Shown piece after piece: positions 1 through 12,911 of a DNA stretch of 64,000 nucleotides. Below the pieces are notes generated by a model. It was not told the origin of the DNA. It ran no database searches and saw only the letters and a program-made list of their open reading frames with translations. The position numbers and the translations under genes were made by a program. Every line of letters begins with the position of its first letter. Positions within the stretch are counted from its first letter, which is position 1. The stretch spans positions 28,200,322 to 28,264,321 of the forward strand of contig CM022671.1 of NCBI GenBank assembly GCA_012295275.1, given 5' to 3'. This DNA comes from Chrysomallon squamiferum. Taxonomy: Eukaryota > Mollusca > Gastropoda > Neomphalida > Peltospiridae.

Positions 1-435
1 CTTGTATTCACTTATTTTTGTATACAAGAATAGATTTGATCTTTTATCAGTCTGTTGTTGTGGTGGCCAAAGTGTCAGTCATTAGTCTGTTTTGTTTTAG
101 TTTGGCATCACAGTTAATATAAGCTCTACAGATAAATTGATGTATCTTTCACCTCTCAAACATATGAAATTTATTGTATTTCGCACTTAGGTTAAACAAC
201 TGTGGCCACATTTAATAAAAAATAACCAGTTAGTACCTGCTTATCAAGTTATATTCCAGACACGGTTCTATAAAGTGTCTTGTATTACAAAATTTGTAAT
301 TTGTTTGTTGATTTTTTTTTTTCATTTTTTTTGTTGTTCTTTTTTTCATCTTTTTAATATTTAGATCTTACAGCTTGTGGATGTTACTTGTATACATTTT
401 TTGAAATGTTGAGATGAGAGTTTTATTGTTTTCAG
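1..435 (+). other. Intron of the left fucosidase gene
   Basis: This stretch has no convincing coding exon. It is AT-rich with T-runs (about 310-350) and ends in a good acceptor, TTGTTTTCAG, at 426-435. The upstream exons of the fucosidase must lie to the left of the window. Confidence 0.7.
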
Positions 436-2078
436 TCCAGTGAAAGACACTGTTGTCACAAATGACAGATGGGGCATTGGTGCTTCTTGTCACCATGGTG
501 GATTCTATACATGCAGCGACAGGTTTAATCCAGGTAAGACAATTAAATAGTATTGTTTTGTTCGTGTTCATTCATTCTTTTTCTTCTTGAAACAAAATTA
601 ATGTTTTGTTGCTTTTTTTTAATGTTTGTTTTTATTTTTCCTGTACAAGGATATTTGCATGTTAATACAAGAAAATAGCTTTTTAACCATCCTGCAAAAC
701 TGAGTGAATTTTTTAACCTATAGTTAGACTTCATAGCTAAGGTGCAGTATGTCTCAGATTCAGTTCTTGTTAGTATGTATACAGAGTTTTCATCATACCA
801 TTCTAAGCTGTTGCTATTTGAAAGCTATATAAATACAGTTATGTGAGCAAAGAGATTTTGTTTTGCAGGAACCCTTCAAAAGCACAAGTTTGAGAATGCT
901 ATGACCATTGACCGTTATTCGTGGGGTTACAGGAGAGATGCCAGGCTTTCAGATTTTATGTCAATGGAAGAACTCATTGGCACATTTGTTGAGACTGTCA
1001 GGTAAAAGAAATGACTACTCATATAAAAAGTCATTATTGGATCAGCAATTAGCATTAATATTTTAGAAAGCATAGAATCTATATTTTTATAAGAATGTTT
1101 TATATAGTGTGGAAAATACATTTAAAATCTTCCAAATTGGCAAATTGTGAAGTAAACTGATCCTAATTTTGGAAATGTTTTTTTTTTAATGTTTAAAGTC
1201 TTACATTTTATGTATCTATTTATTTTCACTTGTTTTTTTTTTATATGTTATATTTTTTAATTTTATTTAATAAACAAATATAAATAAAGTTTTGTAAAAA
1301 ACATTTTGCTTTTTTTAAAAAAAAATTCATATTTCCAAGAAAGTAAAATTTACTATTTTATATAGTTGTGGAGGAAACATGCTGATGAATGTTGGACCAA
1401 CCAAAGATGGAATGATTATTCCAATATTTCAAGAACGGCTGAAAGGCATGGGTCGTTGGTTATATGTGAATGGAGAAGCTATTTATAAAACTAGACCATG
1501 GGCTTACCAAAATGACACTGTCACAAAGAACGTTTGGTATGCTACAAAACAATAATTATTAACTCTGGCTAATACATTTTACACTCTTGAAATTTACTTC
1601 TTACGTGGCTCAAATTAGTGATATTTTTAGATTATCTCATCAGTAAACATCCTCTTTTAAATTATGTAATTATAAAAGTTACAAATCACGTGATGGAAAA
1701 CCAACAGAATTTATCTTAACTCATTATTTGCTTCTTGACAGAAGATGGTATATCTATAAAAGCTATTTCCGATAATAAATCAATCCAGCAATATTTTTAA
1801 ATGAAGTGGTTATTTTGATTTTTTTTTTTTTTAGGTACACTTCAAAGGAAAACAATGTTTATGCTATTGTTCTGTCGTGGCCATCAGATACCCTTTTTCT
1901 TGGAGCACCGACACCTTCTGTCTCGACAACTGTTAATCTTCTTGGGTATAAAGGAAGTTTTGACTGGAAGAAAGGTGCAACTAGGGGAATGCAAATAACC
2001 ATCCCACCAATATCCATCAATGATATGCCTTGTGAATGGGCTTGGGTTTTCAAACTCACTGAATTAACATACGATTAA
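436..2078 (+). CDS. Alpha-L-fucosidase (GH29), 3' part only
   Basis: This is the C-terminal part of a glycoside hydrolase family 29 alpha-L-fucosidase, an enzyme that removes terminal L-fucose from glycoconjugates, usually in lysosomes or after secretion. Four coding exons are visible: 436-533, 869-1001, 1366-1536 and 1835-2078 (stop TAA). All have GT-AG junctions and compatible phases. Family signatures are VTNDRWG and CHHGG in the first exon, SWGYRRD in the second, [15 protein letters not shown] in the third, and the beta-sandwich C-terminal domain ending in WAWVFKL in the fourth. The N-terminal half, including the catalytic nucleophile region, lies outside the window. The last three introns have the same positions and phases as in the complete fucosidase at 55511-60288 (-), and three exon sizes (98, 133, 171) are identical, so the two are paralogues. 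FUCA1 versus FUCA2 orthology cannot be decided here. Confidence 0.93.
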
Positions 2079-4166
2079 TACAGACATTTCAGTTATCTTG
2101 GGATTAACAACTTAATATTTAAAAATAATTAGTAATTATTAAAATCCATACCCACAGATGAGTATCAGATATTGTTTATATTAGTGAAGACAGATTAAAG
2201 ATAATGATTTCTTTCTTTATATCAAGCAAAATATAAATCGCCATTAAAAAAAAAATGGATACGTTTCTAAATTAATCACATATTTATAAGTTATTGCAGA
2301 ATTGATTAACTGAATATTTTGACCTAAGTGTTATTTTTAACATAGATGTATAACAAATATTATTAAGCTAATTTACAAGATCGTGTTTGAAGTGAATCCA
2401 AATTGGCATCATTTATACTAAACTCTTTTATGGACACCTACTTGGTACCAGGTTCATACCTTTTAAATTCTTTGGAATAGAAATTTCCAGTTTGAAATTG
2501 ATTAATTTTGGTGTTTTAGAAGTTTTATTGTGTATATTCTGTTAATAAAATAATGTTTGCATATAAATACAAAGTGACTAGATATTGGATATTGTCTGCT
2601 TTATTTTTAAGCTTGGAGAATTCTGTGATGTTTGCCATTTGATGTGCATTAATATCACTACCATACACTTACAACAAACAATATTTTTTTAAACAGTTTA
2701 TTTTCATTGTTGTATATTACCTTCATGAATGTGACTGAAGGATGTGACGCACATTATGTGATAGTTATGAATATTTTAATTTTGTGATTTTTAAAACAGA
2801 CTGAAAACGTCATCTTGATGTGAAAACAGTATAAATATTAAAGAGAAATTTGGTGGTGCTTTTTCTGTTGCAAAACTGAGTAGAACATTGAAAAAGTTTC
2901 TTTATTAATTATGTTAGCATTTATTTCTGATTATTCAGCAGGAATGTGAACCAGTTCAAGGTTAGTTAAACAGCACCTATTTATTTCACCAGTTGAAACT
3001 AAAATACAGAGTATGTTTTTTGTTATAATTTTGTAATTTGGTTCACATGTCAAAAACATCTAGTTTTTATTTTGTGATATACCAACAGTTTAAAAACTAT
3101 TTTGATATTTTAATACTTTTTTTTTTAATTCATTTTAAAGAGAACATTAGATGTTACGTGGCATTATCTGGAATTTTGCATCAAATGTTAATCAGTATAC
3201 ATCATAGAAGTACAGTCATAATTTACTATCTGTTTAATCAATTTTCATAATCAGTTAAATGGATAATTGCATTTTAATAATATTTTTTCATTTTTTTCAT
3301 TTGTGTTTGATATTTAAAACATATTTTAATAATTTTGAGATGACACAGAAATTGTACATTCTGTTTTAGAAAGTGTTAGATTTCAATATTTTTATTCCAA
3401 TTACTCAACCACAGTCAGTTGTTTATAGCTTGTTTTGTGGGGTTTTTAAATTATTATTATTATTATTATTATCTAATACAATATACAGTGTAAAAAAAAT
3501 TCAATTGTATGTCTACCTTATTAGTAGCTACAGAAGACAGCTTGATGAGCTAAAATGTTTCTGTTAATACTAATTAGAAAATTCAAATAAAGTATATATA
3601 CAGTCTTAAAATATTTAATAATAATCCATTCTTGTTTTGATTAATGCTGTGGATAAAATACATTCCACCTAACAAATAAAATTTTATTTAGTTATTCAAA
3701 TTAATTTTTGTTGTTGTAAAATTAATATGAAATGTTAATTTTTTTTTAATTTTTATTTTAATAAATTTTGTTCAGTTTATCAAGTGTTGTGGCTTTTATT
3801 TTCTTGACCACATCTATTTTGATTTAATCAGAAATATTACAAATATGCTTTGTTTCAGATATAACCTAGCTTTATGTATAATTCAAATGATGTTAAGAAT
3901 AATTTACACAAATTACAGGTATTTAATAGATTTCAAATAATGTAATTTCTGAACTCTTAAAACTTACCATTAATGCAGAATTGCCGTTACATTAAATTAT
4001 CGGAAACTAATTAAGTAATTTATCCATTTGTCAAGAACTGAAGTAAAGTATGTTTACTGACTTGTGGCCTGTTCGTATGAAGATAATATACTTGTCAAGG
4101 GAGATAACTAACAACAGATCGCTAGATAGGTCCAAAGTTCAGTAGCACTAGCAGTCTGGGGTAAAC
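2079..4166. other. Fucosidase 3' UTR and CPT2 upstream region
   Basis: No gene is supported here. A candidate polyadenylation signal AATAAA for the fucosidase sits at 2544-2549. The rest is AT-rich with a short (ATT)n run near 3450-3471. The last 100 bases are less AT-rich and probably hold the CPT2 promoter and 5' UTR. They include the AAGGGAGATAACT motif at 4097-4109. Confidence 0.6.
4096..4109 (+). other. AAGGGAGATAACT motif common in molluscan DNA
   Basis: The sequence CAAGGGAGATAACT lies about 60 bases upstream of the CPT2 start codon. From memory, this motif is very frequent in gastropod and bivalve transcripts and promoters. Its function is unclear. It is used here only as weak evidence for the source organism. 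Confidence 0.4.
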
Positions 4167-7100
4167 ATGTTGAAGGGACTATCGTTAGCAAAGAACCAGG
4201 TTTACAGTTTTATTGAGGTAGTATTCCGCAAATTATAAGAGGGAAAAATTAAGATAATATTTATTTACGATGTATTTCAAAATAACATCGATGCATACCA
4301 GTATGATTATCATGATCATAATCATGCTGTACCAATCGTCCAATAGCAATGGCCAGTACTTTCTGCACAGCTCTTTACATTGTGTTTTGACTATTTTTCA
4401 TTTTTATCTGAAAAAATGTTCACCATTTTGTTATATTTACCTTTGTTTAACACCCAGTAAGCGATATATTTTTTGTGCCGGGGGTGTTGTTAAATATTAA
4501 TTCATTCATAATTTCATTCATTGAATGACCAATGGCAGTGGACGAATGGTCCGAAGATTTTACACTCAGTTATTTCTACTCAAGAGTCAATACTGAATCA
4601 GTGAATGATGTGAATTCATTGTTCAGATACCACATTCTGCGGCAATGGCTTCTAATTGTATCATAATTATTCATTTTAAAATGTAATGGGTTGATACTAA
4701 AGTTTTAAGGAGTTAGATTATTCTTTTTTTAAATATAATTTTGTTCATTATAATTTTTAAATGTGAATTAGTGATGTTTAGAGCATATGATACAGTTAAT
4801 GTTACAACAATAATAGACTGATATTGATATAGATAAATGAAAACAAATGTTTTTATTTCAAATGCATAGCTTTTTTTTCTTATACATTTAAATATTATCA
4901 GTGAATCTTTCTGTCAAAATAATTTATACTTTTTAGGAATTAAAAAATGACAATACAAATTACAATTCACATTTGTGAATCCAGCACATTATATCAGTTT
5001 CAATTTTTAAATGCAACTGTAAATTAAAAATGAAATTTTTACTAAATATATATCTGTGCATGTATGTGTGTGTGTGTGCATGTGTGTGTATAATTTGAAG
5101 GTGGCATTTGACTGATGTATTAAGTGAACAAAGAATTATGCATTACTTTAATTTTATTTTTTTCCAGCCATTATCAAGTGTTCGTCTTTACAGGTAAGCA
5201 TGAATAGTTATTCAAGTTGTTTAGTTAATTTTTTATTTTTTGTGCTAGAACATAGGCTGATATTATCTGCCAGTTTTGTTCCATATTATGATTAAAATTC
5301 ACAAGATTATCTCTGTTCTGTTCACAGACTACATAAATTTCTTAACTTAATTTTCAATTTATGAGTATTTTCTGCTAATTATGAATAGGCCTAAATATAT
5401 TTGGTTTTATTGAATTTCAAATCTCAAGCTTTCAAGATTTTGAAATATTTTGAATTGTTTTCTTAAGTGAATAATTTGACACTAACACATAATTCAGTTA
5501 TGCATCAGATAATTATTGAAATATTACCCAAAATATTATTTTTATAACATATAAGTTTTTCTCTTTACAGTACATCTTTTGATGAAAGGGAATACATTCA
5601 CAAAAGTATTGTTCCAACATATCACTTTCAAAAAAGTTTACCTAGACTACCAATTCCTAAACTTGAGAAAACATGTGAGAGATACCTAAAAGCTCAGCTT
5701 CCTCTTCTGACACCTGGTGAATACACAAATACTGAAAATATTGTGAAATCTTTTCTACAAGGAGATGGACCAAGTAAGTTTGTGGACATTTTAGTATCAG
5801 CACAACATACACGTGCACTAAAGAGCAGCCCACATCTGCTCAGCTAGTTTTTGCCTACTAATATCTCATCTTTTTAAGAACTTTATTGTTTCTGAAATCA
5901 TGGGAAAACTGTTGAACTGCTGTTTAACTAAATTCTTCTGAACTTATTGTTTATTAATATTATACAACCTCTATAACAATGTAATGAACAATTTAATAAC
6001 TTGGAAATATCTGAATATAACATTTTAATTTGTTATATTTACTTTAATTATTTACCCTTTGCATTGTCATATTTATGAGGTTATCTATAACACTTATTAG
6101 AACTACGTGTTGAAAAAACAATAACAACAAAACAATGAACATATAAAATGTGGAATAAATGTGCCATAATAATTTTCATTTATAAATATGTTTGAGTTTC
6201 AGTTAAAATATCTGTATTTCACTTAACATATCTGAAATTTATCTTTCAGCACTTCATGAGGAACTTGTTGCCCAAGATAAAAGAAACAAACACACTAACT
6301 ATGTTTCAGGTAAGTTTCACTAGAACAGAAAAGGTGAATTTTTGAAAGATTATACATTATACATGAGGTTATCTAGAATAAATACATGTACCAGATAATT
6401 TACCTGCCAAGTATAGTTTTCGAGATGACCCATATTTCTTGATTTATGCTTAAAATATGAAAAGAGAATGAAATTTTATTTTACTGATGGATTTCTGAAA
6501 GCCAGATAAAGAACTGGTGTCTGTATTAGTATTATTCACATTACAAATGTGTGAAAAAAACTGTAATTAAAATTAAGACTACATCTGTGACAACATTATC
6601 AAATAATTTTAAAACAATGATTATGTTTATTATTTAAAAATCAATAAATAAAAGCAATGGAATCTTTTATCTATTTTTTTCTTTTCTACAGACTTGTGGT
6701 TTGATATGTACTTGAAGGATAGATCTCCTGTTGTACTGACTCACAACCCATTCATGGTATTTACTGATGACCCAAAACCTGAATACAACAATCAGGTACA
6801 TAATAAGATAATTGTAAATAAATAAAACATAAAAGTAATCACTTTTTGTTATATATAAAACTTGAAAACAAAATTATTTTCAGTGTTTTGATACTTGTAT
6901 TTATAACGACGTAAATATTTTGGGGAAAAATGTTTGTTAGCTTTTTCAGATATTTTCTGAGTCTCTTTCTTTTCAAAGGTTATTTTCTATTTATTAATGT
7001 TTTAATTTTTTTTATTTTTTATAGCTTTTGCGTGCTGCTAATATGGTTGTGTCATCTGCAAGGTTTATGAAAACATTAGAAGCAGAAATCCTGGAACCAG

Positions 7101-10100
7101 AAATTTTTCATTTAAATCCTTCTAACAGTGATAATGAGAAATTCAGAAAGTTTACTAAGTATGTTCTTGATAATTATCATCTGACACAGTCGTTACAATA
7201 ATCAAATTAAAAAGTGCTAGTTCATATCGTCTGATAATTTGTTTCTAGATTAATTCCATTTTATTTTTCATATTATAAATTTTTGTATTTTATGTTCCGA
7301 AAGCTGTTGAGACTAATGAAACTAGAATTTTAATTGTTTAAAATCTGTATATAGTGAAGTACTTTAAAAATAATTTATATATTTAATCATTTATAATCAT
7401 ACATGTTTAAAATATTTAAGATTTAATTTAAATTAAGAAGCATTTGATAGGAATAAAAATATGTATCATTTATATAATTATATATAGTTTTAATTACATA
7501 TTAATTAATTCTGACTCCTCAAAATGCAGATGTTACTTTATTTTCCAGAAAAAGTCTGTTTTAAAATGAATTAAAGCTTTGAAAACAAATTTAAGGTTCA
7601 GTTATCGTATCATTTAATTACAATTCTAAGTTATTATATCATTTAATTATAATGCAAACTGTATTTTTCCGAGATCTAATTTGTTTATTATTAGGTTTCT
7701 TCCAGAATCTTTATCTTGGTACGGAGCTTACTGGTACAAGGCGTTTCCTTTAGACATGAGTCAGTACAAAAGATTATTCAAATCCACTCGCATACCTAGG
7801 TGATTCTAGATGATTCTAGATTTCTTAATTAAAGCAAAGTTGTCTCAGGTTTTAAGAGGAACACTTCTACTATTGTCACAGATAGAAAACAAGGAATTAT
7901 TTATTAGTTGTTGAAAGAATAGATTATAAAGTTTAATTGAGAAGTTAATACTACAAAGTTAGCACTAGTATGGCATGCAAATGTATATTTTTATAATAAA
8001 ATTTACATTGTTAGTAATATTTGCTAATAGACAGTTTTACATTATGTCAACACTGCTAGTGATATTTATAAAGGGACAGTTTTATCATAAAGACAAAATA
8101 ACTAGTGTGATGTTCAAATAGACAGTTTTATCATAAATTGTTTTATTACAGGAAAGGCAAAGATGAGTTGTATACTGACAAGTCTAGTCGACATCTTGTT
8201 GTGTTGAGGAAAGGAAACTTTTACATCTTTGATGTTCTTGATTCTAATGGTATTTTTCTCAATTTCTTCTTCATCTGTTTTACAAAAAGGAAGGTGCTTT
8301 TCTTTAAGCATTTGTTTTTGTCTAGTTATTTTTTACTGTTAGAGCCAGCTCTTAGTTTTTACGTAAAATAATTTTTAGTAATTTGACTGATCCATCCCTG
8401 TTTATAAACAAAAATAACAAACATAAACTGATGTAAATCTTATACTTGTATTTCAATTCTGAATTTTGTCTTGAGATCATTTTTAATTATCTCTAATAGT
8501 AACAGTAAATTTGGATTCAGAAAATATACTTTTATGATTTAGAAACAAATAACTATTTTCTTAAATATTAGTCTGTAACTTAATGATTTATTATATTTCT
8601 ATTTTCACTTTTGTCAGGCAATGTACATACAGCTGAAGAAATAATGTCCCACATAAAATATATTCTTGAGGACATAACAGCTGAACCGGACTGTCCAGTT
8701 GGTGCTTTGACCACTGAGAACAGAGATGTGTGGGCAGCAGCAAGAGAAAAGCTCATAAAATCAGGTTAAAATATTTTATTTATTATAGAGTTAACATAGA
8801 AGTGTATTTTCTTTGATTTATATTAACAGCCAGACATGAAAGTTAAAAAGCATAAAGTTTTTCAAATGCTTCAGTTTGATTTGTTTGTACATTCATTTTG
8901 TGTCAAAACATTCCATCAAAAGTTAGTCATTATAATTTCAGAATGAACTGAAATATTTTCAGAATTCAGAAGAATTAAAAATGATTATGAATCTATAATT
9001 TCTTTTCTTCAAATACAAATACAAATTAAAAATACTATTTATGATACAGAATTATAATTTTTTATATATATTTTTTTTTTCAGGGAATGAAGATGCACTA
9101 AAGAAGATAGATGGAGCTCTGTTTGTTTTGGCTTTAGATGATAAAGACATGACAGATCCAAATGATGTTTCGAGAACATTCCTTCATGGAGATGGTGTGA
9201 ACAGGTCAGCCTTTCTTTTTCTTTAGATACTGCAGTTCTCTGCAGAAGTGATTTTTGAATCTCTGTTACAGTTTGTATTGCGATGGACAATTTTAATATT
9301 TTATTTAGGTTTTATATATATATATAAAGAAGATTGCCAAAAAACAACAAGTAAATATTAATGCATACAAATATATATATATATTTATATTTATTTGTGC
9401 ATTTAAAATAGGGAAGTGTTCACACACTTGTCTAGATTAAACAACATCCATTGTGCAGTTCAGTATTAGTATTAGTATTAGTATTATTTTTTAAAATTAT
9501 TTTAAACAGGTGGTTTGACAAATCTTTCCAGCTGCTGATGTCAAACTGTGGGAAAGCTTGTGTGAATTTTGAACACTCCTGGGGTGATGGTGTTGCTGTT
9601 CTGAGATATTTTCGAGAGGTTTATAAAGACTCAACACAAAATCCACAGGTTCATCCTTCGACCAAACCAGCTAATGTAAATTCGGCAGAGAAAGTGCAGC
9701 GAATTGGTATGAATGGCAGTCCTCTTTGTTGTTTTACTTTTTTCTTTTAAAGTTGATTTATAAGGAAAAATGAATTTATCAAAATTATTCTTTTCAGTTA
9801 TTTTATGGGTTTCTTTAAATGGAATTTCATATCTTTTTTTGGCCTTTAATTTTAATTTTTAATTATTTTTTTCTTGATTAGAATTCAAACTTGATGAAGC
9901 TTCAAAAGAAGCTATTAGACAGGCAAAGACAAAGTTTGAGAAAAAGACTGCTAGTGTTGATCTGCATCATCTGGAATACAATACATTTACCAAGACAACC
10001 TGCAAAAAACAGAGACTCAGCCCAGACTCAGTTTTACAGTTAGCTATACAGGTAAACTCTTCATCTTATACAATAATTTTTTTTTTACATACTTGATTTT

Positions 10101-11044
10101 ACAATCACTTATATGTGTACTACATTTTATAAACACACACAGAGTAATCAATTCCTTTTACACTCACTATATTGGTAAACTCTTCATCATTTATGTAATA
10201 AAAAAATTATTAACATACTTGATTTTACAATTAATTATATGTCTACTGTATTATATATAGAATACACTCACTTGTAAATTGGCTGTACAAATAAATAACG
10301 TCTTGTGTAAAGAAATTGTGATCGATTTTTAACCTCTGCCTAAATGTAGTTTGAATTCTTTGTGCAGTGTATGGTGTGTTATCAGCTCGACAATAGTGAG
10401 TTTACTGTTGGGTTATTAAGTGCACCTAGATAAAACTGGGAGATGTGCCGACAAATAACTGTGAAGAACAGGGAATCTGTGCGATTCATCTCCCACAAAA
10501 TACTAATTTTACTTTGTACAATACAAGAAAATAGAGATGTACCTTTAGTAATAGAAACAAATAACCTTAATACATCCTGTTATCAATATTATTAAGTTGT
10601 TTTAATTTAATAAAGTATGATAATAAAATAGATTTCTCACTTGTAAGTTAGTTATACAGGTAAATCCTTCATCATTATTCATGTAATAAAGAATATTTAT
10701 CTACTCAATTTTACAATTAAATATGTCTATCACATACACTTTTACTGTATAAAGAAATTGTATCTTTATACAGTAATCAAATACTTTTACACTCACTTGT
10801 AAGTTGGCTATGATAGTAAATCATTTCTTGTATAAAGAAATTTTGATAGATTTTAAACCTCTGCCTAAATGTAGTTTGAATTTTTTGTGCAGTGTATGGT
10901 GTGTTATCAGCTTGACAATAGTGAGTTTACTGTTGGGTTATTAAGTGCACCTAGATAAAACTGGGAGATGTGCCGACAAATAACTGTGAAGAACAGGGAA
11001 TCTGTGCGATTCATCTCCCACAAAATACTTATTTTACTTTCTAC

Positions 11045-11078
<34 letters not shown>

Positions 11079-12911
11079 GAAAATAAAGATGTACCTTTAG
11101 TAACAGAAACAAATAACCTTAATACATCTTTCTATCAACATTATACTTATGTTTTAGTTTAATAAAGTATGACAATAAAATAAATTCTTCGTTGATCATG
11201 AAGCCTTAATACTTCCTTTTATCCACATTATTATTTTGTTTTTGTTTAATAAAGTACGACAATGAAATAAATTTCTCACTTGTAAGTTAGTTATACAGTA
11301 AACGATTCATCATTATTTATGTTATAAAAAAATATTTATATACTCAGTTTTACAGTTACATATGTCTACCACATTTTATTCACAGTAATCAAATACTTTT
11401 ACACTCACTTGTAAGTTGGCTATACATATAAATAATTTCTTGTATAAAGAAACTGTGATAGAATTTAAACCTTTGCAAACCTGAAGTTTGAAGTCTTTGT
11501 GCAGTGTTTGGTGTGTTATCAGCTTGACAATAGTGAGTTTACTGTTGGGTTATTAAGTGCACCTAGATAAAACTGGGAGATGTGCCGACAAATAACTGTG
11601 AAGAACAGGGAATCTGTGCGATTCATCTCCCACAAAATACTTATTTTACTTTCTACCATACATATAGAAGAAAATAAAGAAAAAGATTTATTGTCAGAAA
11701 CTGGCACAGTTTTACTGAAAATTCAAACTTTATTTTCAGCTTGCCTACTTCAGACAGAATGCAAAAACTGTAGGAACCTACGAGTCATGCAGCACATCAG
11801 CATTCAAACATGGCCGAACTGAAACTGTGCGCCCTTGCACAGCAGCAACAAAAAAAATGTGTGACTTGCTTTTCAATTCTAAAACAACACCAACAGTTGG
11901 AGAACTTCAGCAGGGAATGAAGGATTGTTCTCAAATGCACCAACAACTCACAAAAGAAGCAGCAATGGGTATATAATAGAATTTAATTAAAGAAAAAAAA
12001 AATTAAAATTATATGAAACATTTACCAAAATGTAAAAAAAGCCCTACATGTTTATTACTTATGTTTGGTGTTTTGTTTGTTCTGTGTTTATTTAATTCCA
12101 TTTATTTTATTTTGTAATTAAAACTTTAATAATTGTGGAAAATCAGTATTATAATCAAGGCGAAAAACCCCAAATAAGAGTTAATAAAACTATTGATTTA
12201 AACATAACACAAACAAGTGTGTTAATTTTAATAGTAAAAATCTTCATTTTGTTTTTAGGTCAGGGATTTGACAGACATATGTTCGCACTTCGACATTTGG
12301 CTGAACAGTCTGGGAAATCACTTGATTTGTTTGTCGATCCAGCTTATAAGAAACTGAACCATATCATTTTATCTACATCAACGCTCTCTGATCCAGCTGT
12401 ACTCTTAGGAGGCTTTGGAGCTGTAGTCCCTGATGGTTATGGCATAGGTAATGTGAATTTTAATATATTAGTATACAGTGATGTTATATGAAATAATACA
12501 CTCTCGTTTATATATATATTAATAATATATTTGAGTAAAACAGTTTTAATTATTATAAATTAATATATTATTTGAATAATACAGCATTACTAATTTAAAT
12601 TAATATTTTTGATTAATACAGTATTATCAATATAAAAACTAAATATATTAATGTAAGCTAATCCTTTTGAATAATAGGGTAATATTAATTATAAGAGAAC
12701 AGTAGTGTCTAATTAATATAATATAATATATTTATATAGCAGTATTATAAACTTTTCTTCAGGTTATTCGGTTGAAGAAGACAGAATAGGATTCAATGTG
12801 ACTAACTACCCTCCAGCTACTGATGTTCATGATTTCATAGACTGTTGTAAACACAGCTTAAATGACATACATGATATATTCAATGGCAGGGTACCCAGCA
12901 GTAAATCATAA
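4167..12911 (+). CDS. CPT2: Carnitine O-palmitoyltransferase 2, mitochondrial
   Basis: This enzyme of the inner mitochondrial membrane, facing the matrix, regenerates long-chain acyl-CoA from acylcarnitine for beta-oxidation. Fifteen exons are read: 4167-4217, 5168-5193, 5571-5773, 6250-6309, 6692-6795, 7025-7158, 7695-7799, 8152-8249, 8618-8764, 9084-9204, 9510-9706, 9882-10051, 11740-11968, 12259-12447 and 12763-12911 (TAA). They sum to 1983 bases, or 660 residues, against 658 in human. The first two exons encode a presequence with basic and hydroxylated residues and no acids in its first 16 positions ([17 protein letters not shown]), which fits mitochondrial import. Next comes the family motif [20 protein letters not shown]. 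The catalytic histidine is in [13 protein letters not shown], where it falls at residue 372, the same number as in the mammalian enzyme. Other hallmarks are [28 protein letters not shown] and [11 protein letters not shown]. The 26-bp second exon is a microexon. The first exon is the least certain part. Confidence 0.97.
10052..11739. repeat. Tandem duplications filling CPT2 intron 12
   Basis: The intron after CPT2 exon 12 is built from repeated copies of itself. A unit with the landmarks 'cacttgtaagttggctat', 'cctaaatgtagtttgaat', a highly conserved 130-bp core and a 'cttgtaagttagttatacag' block occurs about three times. The cores are at 10374-10504, 10900-11029 and 11512-11641, spaced 526 and 612 bases apart. 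The 'gttagttatacag(g)taaa' blocks near 10650 and 11285 resemble the true exon-12 end and donor at 10041-10057 (TTAGCTATACAG|GTAAAC), so part of the exon-intron junction appears to have been copied. A (TA)n run at about 11046-11073 interrupts the second copy. Confidence 0.85.
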
